Assembly: GCA_033239125.1 (NCBI GenBank)
Contig: BSWB01000004.1
Location: 127,047,235-127,111,234 of the forward strand
Reading direction: 5' to 3'
DNA length: 64,000 nucleotides
Origin: Fagopyrum homotropicum
Lineage: Eukaryota; Streptophyta; Magnoliopsida; Caryophyllales; Polygonaceae
Shown: piece by piece, positions 8,676-20,302 of the stretch
How positions within the stretch are numbered: position 1 is the stretch's first letter
Layout: each line of letters begins with the position of its first letter
Notes under the pieces: generated by a model
Told to the model about the DNA's origin: nothing
Databases searched by the model: none
The model's input: the letters and a program-made list of their open reading frames with translations, nothing else
Program-made: the position numbers and the translations under genes

Positions 8676-10171
8676 ATGAAATCCACCAAAGAGGACGCTC
8701 CCAAACCAAGGTTCAAAAATATTGTGTGTGGTGAAAGCTCGAAGTCGGTGGAACAAACTGATGACCAATCTGGTGATGCCCAAACTGGAGTGAAAGCCAA
8801 CGACAATAATGGTGAGACCAATCCTACCCCTAAAGGTAACAACACAGAACTCTCTTCCCTGGAAGACTACCTTCTCCAACTATCTAAAGTCAAAAGTGAC
8901 TTTAGAAAACAACAAGATACATCCCTAATGGGATGTATTTATGGTGAACCAATTGATATGGCTAGAGTCTGAGCTAAGCTACTCAATGAATGGAAAAGTG
9001 TCAAAGGAGAAATTAGAATCATAGCTAAACCTAACCATTGGTTTGAAATTATATGTTCTAACCCCCTGGATAAGAAAATAATTTGGGAAAATAGGCCATA
9101 CCATATCTTTGGGATACTCCTTATCCTTAGACAGTGGAAACCCAGCTTTAATACTCTAACAGAAGATGTCACTACTGTTGATTTATGGATCCGAATCCCT
9201 CAAGTTCCTGCTGAGTTTGTTAACAAGGAGGCTATGAGAATTATTATTGAACGGAATGAGGTAGGCAAGTTCATCAAACTTGATCCTGCCTCAGAAAAGG
9301 GTAGAGGCATCAATTTTTCTAGAATTTGTGTCTCCCTTAATGCCAAGGCGAGATGAGGGGTGATGTACCTATCCCTGATGAAAACGGCAAGCTTAAACTA
9401 TTCCCCATATGGTACGAGGACTTTTCGGAAGGTTGCGGGTTTTGTACGGTCAAGACCCACACCTACGACGAATGTCCTCTTCGTGCTTTCAAAACCAAGA
9501 ATGTTAAGATCAACATTATGCAGTCAAAGCCTATAAACGTCCCAACAAGTTGTGATGAACCCGCTAAGGAAGGAGGGGATGAAGAAGAATGGAAGGAGGT
9601 TATAGGTGGCAATCGAAAAAAGAATAAAGGCAAAGCTTCTAGCATTGGCTTTAGACCCCACATCAACTCTAAGAAAGGAGTTTCAATTTCCATCATTGAA
9701 ACTTCCTCTGATAGCACTAAGGAGATCCTTACCCATAAGGAACCAATACAACCAGAAACTGTCCATGAACCCAACCCTGACGCTGAAAACATGGGGCCTG
9801 AGATTATCACCACAACCCTCCCTCCTCTCCCTGAATTTGGGGAAGATGTTATCAAGGCCAAAACTGAGGAACTTGAGAATCTTCTCAACACCAATTATGT
9901 GAACACAGAGATTGACAATACCGAGCTCACAACGGAGGAGTTCACTGCACTCTTGTTCAAAGATGGAAAGATCCCTGAAGAAGTGGATGCTCCAATGTTT
10001 GAGTCCTCCTTTCACTCTACTAAAACTGATAACACCATGGTTAAGCTCATGAATGCCATGGAAGTCAACACTGAACACACAAATTCTGATTTAAGCTTAG
10101 GAAAGAGACAAGGAGGTCTGGATGATACAGCATCCTCTAAGCTGAAGGGAAAAAAGAAACAAAAGATCTAA
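8676..10171 (+). pseudogene. LINE ORF1 (DUF4283 + CCHC zinc knuckle)
   Basis: Starting at ATG 8676 (MKSTKEDAPKPRF; an upstream in-frame ATG exists at 8448), this encodes the nucleic-acid-binding ORF1 protein. After an in-frame TGA at 8970-8972 comes a DUF4283-like stretch (LLNEWKSVKGEIRIIAKPNH ... IIWENRPYHIFG). A frameshift near 9353 leads into IWYEDFSEGCGFC, whose CX2CX4HX4C spacing (C-GF-C-TVKT-H-TYDE-C) is the zinc knuckle usual after DUF4283. The C-terminal part is acidic with a Lys-rich end (KLKGKKKQKI). One stop plus one frameshift make it a pseudogene. Confidence 0.8.
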
Positions 10172-10175
10172 ATCT

Positions 10176-10586
10176 ATGTGTATAAGGCCTTTCCAGTCTA
10201 CCAGCTATAGGCTGGATTATGTTACATTTGAATTTCTAGAACAAGTTGAGAGTTTATGCTCTCCATTAACCCACTTCTCTGTAGGATGTGTCAATTGTAA
10301 CCCAAATATATCCTCTAGGTTTTGCTGTGACAGAAATATGTGGATTGAGGGGTGTTTAACTTATTTAACTATGTTATGTAATGCTTTGTCTGTTATTAAA
10401 AGTGGAAGGCCTTTAATCTATGAATTATCTACTAATTTCTACCTTCCCTTGAACAATATTATTACATTGTACTTTGGTTCTCTACAGATCATAATCCAAC
10501 AAAAAAATGGGCTAACTAATCAACAATCAAGCAGCTCTTCCAAGTCAACTCTTGATAGGGGGCCCTTGGAAAATCCCCACTGTTGA
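10176..10586 (+). CDS. Hypothetical LINE spacer ORF b
   Basis: A 136-codon frame beginning 4 nt after the ORF1 stop. It has no recognised domain. Its TGA overlaps the next ATG (TGATG at 10584-10588). It may be plain spacer between ORF1 and ORF2. It is reported because the stop/start arrangement repeats at the next junction. Confidence 0.25.
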   Translation: MCIRPFQSTSYRLDYVTFEFLEQVESLCSPLTHFSVGCVNCNPNISSRFCCDRNMWIEGCLTYLTMLCNALSVIKSGRPLIYELSTNFYLPLNNIITLYFGSLQIIIQQKNGLTNQQSSSSSKSTLDRGPLENPHC

Positions 10587-11305
10587 TGCGTTGTAAAGTC
10601 CTCTTATTTGATATGTTCTTGAGCATTAAAAGTATAAATTGGATCTCTAACAGGGACTACAAAGAATCAAGTAGGTCCCTTCTTGAGAAATGTGTGAATT
10701 GCTTTACAGATTGTCAGATACCTCATTATGTGAGAATAATGAGGTATTATAAACTACAAGGTATTAATTGGTGTATCAAAAGAATAACTCTATCATTTGA
10801 TCTATTTGATGTGAATATCAGGCAAATAACCAAGAGTGATGTGGATATGTATGAATGTTTGGAATGGTGTCTTCACATTAAGAGCCCAAGATCAAATATT
10901 ATACAAATTACAATTTCAAAATCACTAATTACTATCTTAAACTTCCTGAATGACGGCCAAAACCCAATTACGATAACTTTCATAATAATGAGCAACTTGT
11001 ATAATTTAACACAGAAAGACCATACTAGAGTTATGGGTGAAGATTTAAATTGGCTAACACCTATGATAATTCCTAACCTTCACGCGGGAGAAAAGAAAAT
11101 CAAGCATGCACGCCATGTGAGACTACAACATGCAATCTCTCAAAGTAATATTAAGGAAACTACCAATATCGAAAAAATATATGGAAAAAAAGTATCTTGT
11201 GATATTAAAAATCCGGCACAATTTCTAGCTCTTGCTAATAATGAACCTCTATCCGTGGTAAAAGGGGACTCCTACCGTCACAAACATTGTAAGGTTTTCC
11301 AATGA
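10586..11305 (+). CDS. Hypothetical LINE spacer ORF c
   Basis: A 239-codon open frame from ATG 10586 to TGA 11303-11305, overlapping the ORF2 start codon as ATGA (11302-11305). No domain is recognised. Composition is Ile/Asn/Lys/Ser-rich, as expected of AT-rich DNA, yet it stays open for 720 bp while the bona fide ORFs around it carry stops. It could be a lineage-specific extra ORF or chance. A domain search would decide. Confidence 0.35.
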   Translation: MRCKVLLFDMFLSIKSINWISNRDYKESSRSLLEKCVNCFTDCQIPHYVRIMRYYKLQGINWCIKRITLSFDLFDVNIRQITKSDVDMYECLEWCLHIKSPRSNIIQITISKSLITILNFLNDGQNPITITFIIMSNLYNLTQKDHTRVMGEDLNWLTPMIIPNLHAGEKKIKHARHVRLQHAISQSNIKETTNIEKIYGKKVSCDIKNPAQFLALANNEPLSVVKGDSYRHKHCKVFQ

Positions 11306-14300
11306 AGATAGCGTTTTGGAACTGCCGAGGAATTAGGAAAAAGATTTTTTGGACTATTATTAATATAATCACTAAGAATAACCACCTAGATATGCTCATG
11401 CTAGCAGAAATTAAAACAAACACTGAACCAAACGAAGCGATTTGGAAAGGAGCGGGTTTTGACTCGATTTGCTTTATCCCTACCAAGGGATTTTCGGGAG
11501 GTCTATGCCTTCTCTGGAGGAATAACTGGCTTGTAAATGAGAAAGTCGAACTATGTAGCAAACATGAGATGTTTGTCATGATCAAACACACGAACTTGGA
11601 ATCTAAATTCACTATGAATATATTCCTAATCTATGCTCCGCCTCATGAAAACACCAAGGATGAATTCTGGAATCATCTAACCCTATCAATTAACTCCTAT
11701 AACTTACCAGCACTAGTCATGGGCGATTTCAACGAAATCCTTAGCCAATCTGAGAAACTAGGAGGAGCGCAAGCAAACCCACGTCGTTTCCGAAGAATCC
11801 AAGAACTTATGCAATCTTGTAGCTTGACTGACCTGACCGCTAAAGGTAACGAATTCACATGGAGAAAAAGGAAAGAAGGGGATGATAATACATTCGAAAA
11901 GTTAGATCGAGCCCTAGCCCACTATGACATCATCAATGCATATAATAATATCCATACATGGAATCATGGATTTACAACATCAGATCACTGTATGATCTCA
12001 ATCGAATTAGCCACAACCAAATCACAATTCAAAAACAAACCTTTCCGTTTTGAACTAATGTGGACTAAACGTGAAGATTGTGAGAAACTAATAAAACAAA
12101 CATGGCGGACACAATATGCGGGTACCCACATGTTCAACTTAGTTAAAAAAAATCCAACTCTTGAAAACTAAATTAAAAGTCTGGAGCAAGGCAAAGTTTG
12201 GTAACATCAATAGACAAGTCGGTGAAGTAGACCTTAAAATAGAGGGTCTACAGAAATTCAATTTCCGAAACTTTACACAACAAAGAAATATAACACTTAA
12301 TAATTTGATAAAAAAGAGAGAATGTTTCATAGACTTCCAGCAAAAATATTGGATGCAACGAGCAAAATCTAAATCCTTAGAATAAGGCGATAAAAATACA
12401 AAGTACCACCATCGGAAGGCTTCGGGTAGACTAAACAGGAAAATGATCACATCAATTGAAAGCAATGGAGTCATATTATCAACAGAGGAGGAAATTACAA
12501 CTGAATTCTACAATGATTTCCTAGAACGATTCAAGGCCTCCCAAATAAACGGTTCGGAAATTAATAGTTATCTTGAAGTAATTACCAACGAGATTTCCGA
12601 CGAAGAAAACATAGAGCTTATTAAACCCTTCACTAATCAAGACATCAAAAAGGCTATCTTTGATATTGGAAGTGAAAAATTCCCTGGTCCAGATGGCATG
12701 CCAGCAGGCTTCTTTCAAAGCTATTGGCATATTATTGGACCATCTGTAATTCAGGCGGTTAAAAGCTTCCATAGAACCGGAAAAATATTAAAACAAATAA
12801 ATCATACTTTCATATCACTAATTCCAAAAATTGGCAACCCATCCGCGACCAATCATTCTAGACCCATTAGTCTATGTTCGACCGTATATAAAATAATAGC
12901 AAAAATTTTACAACGAGATTAAAGACTATCACTCCCAAACTAATTCATCCTCTTCAAGGAGCCTTTACCCAGAATAGATCGATCCATGATAATATTCTCA
13001 TTGCACATGAAATATTCCATGGTTTCAAATCAAAAAAAGGAAAGGAGGGTTATATGGCCATAAAGCTCGATATGGAAAAAGCATATGATAGAGTTGAATG
13101 GCCATTTATCTTAGCTGTCCTCCATAAATTTGGGTTTTGTTCAAGATTCATAGACTGGATTGAGGAATGCATCTCTACAGTTTCTTACTCAATTCTAATA
13201 AATGATAATCCTACCAACTTGATTCGTCCAGGAAGGGGTTTGCGCCAAGGAGATCCAATTTCACTAATACTCTTCAATTTTGGAGCGGAAGTTCTTGCTA
13301 GAAATATCCAAAAAATAAGTAATCAAAATCAAAAACTAATTGGGTTTCCAATCACTAGAGGGGGCACAATAATCCCTTTTCTAGCCTTTGATGATGATAT
13401 TATCATTTTTGCAAAAGCAACCGAAATAGCTAGCAACTTAATAATAAATACTCTAAATGGATATTGTAGTATTTCTGGTCAAAAGGTTAATTTCCAAAAA
13501 TCATCTTTCCAAACAACAATGAATGTCGATACTAACATAGAAAGAGATATCCAAAACAAGTTGGGAATAACAATAACAAATAGCTTAGATAAATATCTAG
13601 GTTGCCCAATCATTAATGGAAGGGTCAACAAGAATGTCTTTGAAGACATCATAACAAAATCCCGTCAATAGTTGTCCAAATGGAAAGCGTCTACGCTCTC
13701 CCAAGAAGGTAGAATAGTTCTAATTAAAGCTAACCTGAATGCTAAACCAAACTTCATAATGCAGAGTTTCTACCTCCCGGCAAGCATTCACAAAGAACTA
13801 GACCAAATTAATCGTACTTTCTTCTGGAATAAAGGTACAAACTACCACCCACTATCAGTTAGGACAAGATTTGTAGACCAAAACAAGCAGGAGGAGTGGG
13901 TATTAGAAAATCAGAAGATATGAATAAGGTCCTACAAATGAAACTTCTTTGGAAAATAATGGCTGAACCCGACAATATATGGGTTAAAATAATAAATGAA
14001 AAATATCTAAAAGGTGCTCTTCTCTGGGAGTACAAAACGGGGAATAACACCTCATGGCAATGGAAAAGAATGTTGCACCTAAGAAAAGATTTCGAACAGG
14101 GTTTCCGTTGGAATATAGGAGACGGAAGACCATTAAATTTTGGAAAGATAACTGGCTTTCAGAACTGTCTTTGGGAAGGCTAGTTCAAGATCAAAATCTT
14201 ATTAACAATGATGAACTAATAAGCTCCTATATCGAAGACAATAACTGGAACCAAAATAAACTTCTCCAAAGGCTTGGATCAATCCTCCCACCACATACCA

Positions 14301-15421
14301 TCACAAATATCCTAAACTACAAACTACCAAAATTCAAAATATCGGACAAACTCTATTGGACACCATCCGATAGAGGATGATTCTCTACAAAATCGGCAAT
14401 GAAACTGATCCATGAACATAGAGGATTGACTTAAAAAAGTAACGCATGGATATGGGATATGAATATCATGCCAAAAGTAAAAAACTTCCTATGGAAGCTT
14501 TCGATTAACGGGCTTCCAACTAAGGAAAATTTGGAAAAACAAAAAGTTGCAGTGCCTATGCATTGTCCTCTTTGTCAACACCCGTTTGAAAGTGTTAAAC
14601 ACCTGTTCTTAAAATGCTCTTTCACAATTGACAACATTACACACCAGATAATTAAACATATTTTGCAAATTGTTGATATTGCATCCACTAACCTACTGGA
14701 TATTCTCCTCTTTCTGAGAGAGAAATTGGACGACAAACTCTTAACCGACTTGTCAGTCACTTGGTGGAACGTCTGGTTCATGAGAAATCAGTGCACCTTT
14801 AACAACATTAAGCCGCAAAACATAAACATTAATGTTCAAAATTAGATTAAAGCATGGAATGAGGTAACTAAGAAGGAGAAGAAACCAAAACAAAGCACAA
14901 CAATGAACAAAAGGAAATCAAAAAAATTATCATGGAGAAAACCGGAAAGAGACTTCGTCAAACTCAACTTCGATGGGTCTAGACTTAATAATGGGAATTG
15001 TGCATTTGGATTTATCTTGAGAGACCACGAGGCCTCAACTACTATCCTAGGCTATGGGCGGTATGGAAACACAACCGTCCTCCATGCTGAAGCATGTGCG
15101 CTAAGGGAGGGTTTGAGTAAGGCCTTTGAGTTGGGCATCAAGAACCTTGAAATTGAGGGAGACAATCTTACAATTATCAACTCAATCAAAAATATTTGGA
15201 AACCTCCGTGGGAAATTGACTTGTTAATCTCTGATATCTCTAACATGATCTCGTGGTTCCCATGTGTTAGATGTTTTCATGTCTTCAGGGAAGTCAACAG
15301 GGTGGCTGATAGATTAGCAGCACTAGGTCACGACTCTCCTTCGTTCTCGTCCGTGACCACTCCGGAAGTGGACGACCTCATCCGCAACGATGCCCTAGGA
15401 CAATTGTCTCATAGGAGATGA
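11302..15421 (+). pseudogene. LINE ORF2 (endonuclease, RT, zf-RVT, RNase H)
   Basis: The endonuclease (11302-12171) shows MKIAFWNCRG, LAEIKTN, MGDFNEI and TTSDHCMISIEL, the catalytic motifs of the APE-like family. The reverse transcriptase (about 12443-13671) shows AIKLDMEKAYDRVEW, GLRQGDPIS and AFDDDIIIF. A zf-RVT zinc-binding region (CPLCQHPFESVKHLFLKC) lies at about 14560-14620. RNase H (14903-15421) shows KLNFDGS, AEACALREGL, EGDN and NRVADRLA. Disruptions seen: frameshifts near 12165, 12920, 13895 and 14150; stops at 12383-12385, 13669-13671, 14378-14380 and 14843-14845. It is clearly inactive, but every domain can be read, so the insertion is not ancient. Confidence 0.92.
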
Positions 15422-15963
15422 CTGTACTAATCGTTTATCTTATAGTATCAAAAAAAATGAAAGTGGTAAAAAATTATGGGGTATAGTTTCTTTAACAAAA
15501 ACCAAAAAGAGCCTAGTAGGCCAAATTCTCCCAATTTATAATCAAACATGGGTGAATTAAGTAAGTAGGTTGTTTTGAGTTTTTAATTTAGTAATTAGGC
15601 TCATAGCATTTTTTTGATTTAGTAAATATACCTTTTTTTACCGTTCAAAGACAGTGTTTGCCTCTTCATCTTCCCCTTCTCTTCAAACCCTAGATACTGA
15701 AGTGGAATTTTCAAGCCGTTGCAGCCTCCATTTAGGAAATTGAAATGAAAAAAGCTCTACCTGCAACGTATTTAAAGCTCTTCATCTTCCCTTTCACAGC
15801 CTGCAACGTATTCAAAGAAGCCATAGATTCAAGCTTGTGACGATCTTCGTCCCCATCTGGATGAGTTTCTGAGATGCGGCCGTCATTGAGGATGAACCTG
15901 AAATAGGACGCGAAAAGTGCGAAGCATGAGACAGCGCCGAAATTAAACCTTGGGATGCTGAAT

Positions 15964-16311
15964 TCAGAAGCGAGATCGGAGGTCTAGTGGAAGTTGGAGA
16001 TTAGGAAAGAGGGTTTGGTGCGTATGGTTTTGATGATTGATCGAGTTGGTTGAAGTAGGGAGTTGCAGGGGACGAGAAATCGGGTTTAGAGCTCCAAGGA
16101 AGGGAGGGAATCGGGGGATTCGGATCCGGTTGGGAGATCCAGATTCGAAGGGGAAGGGAGTATCGAGAGGTGGATGGAGTGATGATAAGTTGAAATCGGA
16201 CGGAAAAGAGTCCGGAGGGAGAAGATCCGACAACATTTTCACATATTCATCAGCTGCAGCTATCAACATGTCATTTCTTGCCTTCTTCTGCCTTGGCCTC
16301 TCGACTCTCAT
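15964..16311 (-). pseudogene. Possible captured host exon in MULE B
   Basis: A 115-codon minus-strand frame starting MRVERPRQKKARNDMLIAAA, followed by DEYVKMLSDLLPPDSFPSDF and Pro/Ser/Phe-rich sequence. It is more G/C-rich than its surroundings and not low-complexity, as expected of a transduplicated exon, but I do not recognise the source gene. There is no matching 3' part within the element. Confidence 0.35.
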
Positions 16312-16727
16312 CTGCGGATATAAGCGTGGCCTGTTTTACACAAAATTGCTTAGTTTAGAGTTTCAGACAATTTAAGTAAGTGATAATGACAATACCTAGA
16401 TCCCCGACCATTATGAAGGTTTGTTCTTAAGGTTGGTGAGAGCTTGCTATCAGTATGCTACGATGATAAGTCATAACCAACTTCCTTGTAGGTGCTTTGA
16501 GTTATCAGCTTTGTCATGTGGCATGTATGTCTGAAGGTTTGTTCCTAAGATTGCTGAGAGCTTGTTATCATTCAGTTATGATCATAACCAACATTCTTGT
16601 AGGTGTTATATTGTTGTTGGTGTTATTGTGAATGTTTTTCCATTTCCTTATTGACATGAGATGCCTTAATTCTAGTATGAAATTTAGGCGTATGTGAACA
16701 TAAGTGCCTTATTTTTGCAGTCAGATT

Positions 16728-16830
16728 TGTGGTATGATTCATACCAGAAATTTCTGGTATGAAAAAAAATTATAGTAAAAAATCTGGTAAGAAAAAAGTA
16801 TGGTAAAAATTCTGGTATGAAGCATACCAG
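16728..16830 (+). repeat. CTGGTATG array of MULE B with 24-bp palindrome
   Basis: A short array of the family motif in both orientations. Positions 16739-16762 form a perfect 24-bp palindrome (half-site TCATACCAGAAA) in which the motif faces its own reverse complement. Confidence 0.75.
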
Positions 16831-17161
16831 AAAATAAATAAAAAACAGGCAAAACAAAAGAAAATAAAATAAAAAAAATAAAGTCAAGAATTATTTCATT
16901 TGTACGTAACATTGATTTGTAATGTCTGTTTCTTTTTTTTTTATTAAAATAGAAGGGTTAATTACTTTTACCTACCATTAAATAAAAGTGGTTAAAATAT
17001 ATTGGATACACAAACCGAATGAAAATAGAAAACAACCTAGTTGACCAAATTCTTTCATCAAACACTTTATTTAAGATATAAAGCACAAAATTCTATTTTA
17101 CATACAAAAATATAGGAAGTTACAATGTCATATCAATATGCTTCACTTATTTACTAAAATT

Positions 17162-17290
17162 ACTAGTGTACTACCCGTACACTGCACGGGTGTTTTTTTA
17201 ATTATAATATTATATAATATGTTATATTTTATTAAAAATGTAATAACTAAGTATGTAATCTTTTAATATAATAATAAAATTTAACATTTA
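17162..17290 (-). mobile_element. 3' end of minus-strand Helitron (outer)
   Basis: Read on the minus strand, a hairpin CCCGTGC-AGT-GTACGGG (one G-T wobble) is followed by TAGTACACTAGT, a Helitron 3' terminus ending at 17162. The base after CTAGT is A and not the expected T, so the boundary may have mutated. The matching 5' end is probably at 23444, with the plus-strand Helitron 17291-20302 nested inside. Confidence 0.6.
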
Positions 17291-20200
17291 TCTTATATAT
17301 ATTAAAGCAGAAGCCTCTATTGCCACATGTCGCCCCCACGATTAACATCAGCCCACCGAAATTTTAATGCCACGTGTCGCCCACAGAATTAACGTCAGAC
17401 AAAAAAATTTATAAGAAAAGTTTTTACAAATTTTGTTTTTAAAATAAATGATAATTTCTCTCAAAGTTGTTAACAAATTTGTTTTCATTTATATTAAAAA
17501 AAAATTTATTTATGATATTATATCTCAAAGTTGTTAGCAAATCTACATTTAAATTTTGTTTTTACTTAAATAAAAAAAATTTATAAGAAAAGTTGTTAGA
17601 AAAATTTGTTTTCATTTATATTATAAAAAAATATAAATTGTGATAATATCCATCAAATTCAATTTTATAAGAAAAATTTTAACAAAATTTGTTTTTAAAA
17701 GAAATATTAATATCTCAAAGTTGTTAGCAAATTGTTAAAAAAGTTTGCTAACACAATTATTTATAATCTAATGATTAACATTAGTTATAATTAAAAAAAC
17801 ACACGTACTTTTTTAAAATCCATCATATATTTATAATTGAAAAAAAAAGAGAAAAAAAAATATTAATTAACATTAATAATAGATTTAATTAACTTATTTT
17901 ACATAGAAAATTAAACTAATAAATTTAAATTTGTCATTCAAAATTTGAAAAGAATAATTTTGATTGACGAGATTTATATCTTTATTTAAATTAAAATAAG
18001 AATAAAAATAAAATCAAATAAATTTAAATTCGTCATTAAAAATTAAAAAAAGAATTGATCTACATAGATCCAATCAAGTACGTTGGCAACCAATAAAACG
18101 GTGAAGTTAGTGATTATTTTAAATTAGTTATAAAAAAAGGTTAAAAGAGATAGTCATTTAAACTGATAAGAAGATTGTTTTGCTAGGAAATTAGATTTGA
18201 CTATATTTTTTTGTTAACTGTATTTAATTCAGTTTAGATTTGAATTCATTAAGATACAAAGAAACCTTTTGTTAAAACTAACTATTAATCCTAATATCAA
18301 CAATTAATTATTCCCAACCGAATACACACTAAATCATTCAATTAAATTTTCTCATAATCAATCGAAATTTAAATCATTATAATTCAATCAATGATCTCTA
18401 TCCTAACTAATTGCTGTTATAATTATTTTTAATTTGGTAATTTAAAATTCAAAAAAGATAATTCTCACACAATACTAAACCACGACCCCATTATAAATAC
18501 AAATCATTCTTCACCCTTCACCCGTCATATGTTCTCTCTCATCAACTCATCCGTTGTTCTATGGTTTCTTCATTCCATCTTTACATTACTCCAAACTCCG
18601 GAGGAAATTCTTCCTCGCACTGTATTCATTTGCTATTTGTATGTCCGTATTTCAACTTTTTGTTTTTTCGTTGTATTGATTCCAATAACCAGCAAGAATT
18701 TTATTTTTCAATTTAAAGCATATGCTTTTCGGCTTCGGTTTTTTGCAGAGTTCTCTTTTATTTGGTTTGATGTAAACTTCGGTTGCTTTCGTTGTATTGC
18801 TTTATGTTGCATTTCTCTCGGTTTGAAACCTTCTGTTGTATTGCTTTCGTTTGATTTTTTATGTTTCATCGATGAATCATCCACAACCACATAGAAGCTT
18901 TCTATTTGATTTGAAAATATTGTGGTGATTAAAAATATTGTTTTTTAAATCATTGTTTGATTTCAATTTGCTTTGGAAATTACAATTTTTCTAAACATAT
19001 ATATATTTTTTAACAGATAGAAGGTTTCAAAATATTTTTTCTAAAAATCAGATTTTCTGATTTAAGAAAAAATTATAAATTATTAAAAAATTTCCGGTTT
19101 CAATATGTTTTACATTCATTTCTCATTAAAAAATTTATAAAAAAACGTTTCGAGCTGTTTAAAAATTATATTTTCTGTTTTCTCTTTTTTTTTAATTTTT
19201 TTATCATAAAAAAGGTTTTCAAAATTTGTGTATTATTATATCTTACGTTTAATTGAAAATGTAATAACTACCCGTGCACTGCTTAATTTTTATTAAATAA
19301 AAAACTTTTCGAACTGTTTAATTTTTATTAAATAAAAAATATTTTCAAAATATTGTTTGAATTAAAAATTTTATTATTTTTTTGAGCAGATTAAAAATCA
19401 GATTTTTTAGTATAAGTACGTATATTATTAATATTTTCATCATACAACAGGTTTTCAAAACATTGATTTTTTTTCTCGAGAAATATCTTATTTTTTGTTT
19501 TTATTTATTATTTTTCTAAAAATATCATCATATAGTAGGTTTTCAAAATATTGTGTTGATTATAAATATTGTTTTTTATATAACTGTTTAATTTCTATTT
19601 GATTTGAAAATTACAATTTTGCTTGAAATATAGGTTTTTTATTTTCATTTATTGTTTTTTTAATAAATTTTTTGCAACAAACGTGGACTAAAAACCATAT
19701 TTAATGATTTAAAAAAAATATTAATTATTAAATTTTTAGATTAGTATAAGTTTGTTTTCAAAACCATACTAATCTTTATTATTAAGTTTTATAAATTCGT
19801 TCAACTTTTTCAGAAGGTTATCGTCCAACCTTTCTTCTTCTCATCCCTCTTGATTATTTCTTTATTTTAGTTTCATCTATTCCATTTGATTCTTTGTTGA
19901 TGTTTAAATTTATTTTATTTTTTCTAATGTCAGGAAGATGAAGGAAGAAAGATTATCGAAGAGATTTTATGGATGGATGCTAACAAAAATAGAAAGAAGC
20001 AAGGTCATGAGTGATCTTGATCGTCAAAATCCATTTAGATATAGAATTTGTTGAATTTTTAATTGTAAATAATTTGAAATAAGTTTTATTCTCTAATATA
20101 AAATCTAGATTTAGGTGTAATTGTCAAAACAATATCTATTATATAAGTAAAAATATCTCTGTCGGTATTTATTATCCAACAAATTAACTCTTAGTATAAT

Positions 20201-20302
20201 AATAAATGTAATTTTATTCTCCGCAAATTATTTGTAATAAAGTATAGATATTTACAATATATTAAAACGCAATCCCGCACAAGGTGCGGGTAATATACTA
20301 GT
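17291..20302 (+). mobile_element. Non-autonomous Helitron, 3012 bp
   Basis: The 5' end TCTTATATATATTAAAGCAG follows A (17290). The 3' end is hairpin CCCGCAC-AAG-GTGCGGG (20274-20290), then TAATATACTAGT, then T (20303). Hairpin sequence and loop are identical to those of the 2394-4520 Helitron, so the same enzyme probably moves both. The interior is very AT-rich. A TATA-like word and a pyrimidine-rich 121-codon frame (18529-18894) suggest a captured promoter or 5' exon, but no homology is recognised and no Rep/helicase is present. Confidence 0.88.

Larger units (their letters stand above)
7879..15456 (+). mobile_element. Full-length L1-type LINE, decayed
   Basis: It is flanked by a 16-bp target duplication ATGAAAGTGGTAAAAA (7863-7878 and 15457-15472), which places the insertion in MULE A's terminal repeat. 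The 3' end is TATAGTATC plus a short A run. Gene order is that of plant L1 LINEs: ORF1 with DUF4283 and a CCHC-like knuckle, then ORF2 with endonuclease, reverse transcriptase, a zinc-binding zf-RVT domain and RNase H. Both ORFs have several stops and frameshifts, so it is inactive. The 5' end seems complete, with a G/C-rich leader (CCATACACGCGCCGTTACG) before ORF1. Confidence 0.92.
4962..15532 (+). mobile_element. Mutator-like element A (contains LINE)
   Basis: A perfect 9-bp target duplication AATTTATAA flanks it (4953-4961 and 15533-15541), the length diagnostic of Mutator-like elements. Its termini are imperfect inverted repeats: left GGGTTAATTTGATAAGTAGG, right (reverse complement) GGGAGAATTTGGCCTACTAG. 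Removing the LINE (7879-15456) and one copy of its target duplication leaves about 3 kb. The 3' terminal region is present twice in tandem, ending once near 7570 and once at 15532. No MURA transposase is visible; the interior has a captured histone H2A fragment, another possible gene fragment, and arrays of a CTGGTATG motif, so this fits a Pack-MULE. Confidence 0.85.
15550..17056 (+). mobile_element. Mutator-like element B
   Basis: This 1507-bp element belongs to the same family as MULE A. The left end GGGTGAATTAAGTAAGTAGG pairs with the right end, whose reverse complement is GAAAGAATTTGGTCAACTAG. Flanking 9-mers ATCAAACAT (15541-15549) and ATCAAACAC (17057-17065) match at 8 of 9 positions. 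The left duplication overlaps by one base the target duplication of MULE A, so the two elements abut. The interior has a proline/serine-rich minus-strand frame and the CTGGTATG motif array; no transposase is visible. Confidence 0.8.

Noticed and set aside
9463..10078. Minus-strand frames of 131-143 codons in LINE ORF1
   Set aside because: Antisense shadows of the coding strand, which carries the DUF4283 and zinc-knuckle motifs.
18529..18894. 121-codon Phe/Leu/Cys-rich frame in the Helitron
   Set aside because: T-rich sequence gives hydrophobic residues in this frame; no recognised family. Kept only as a note in the Helitron entry.
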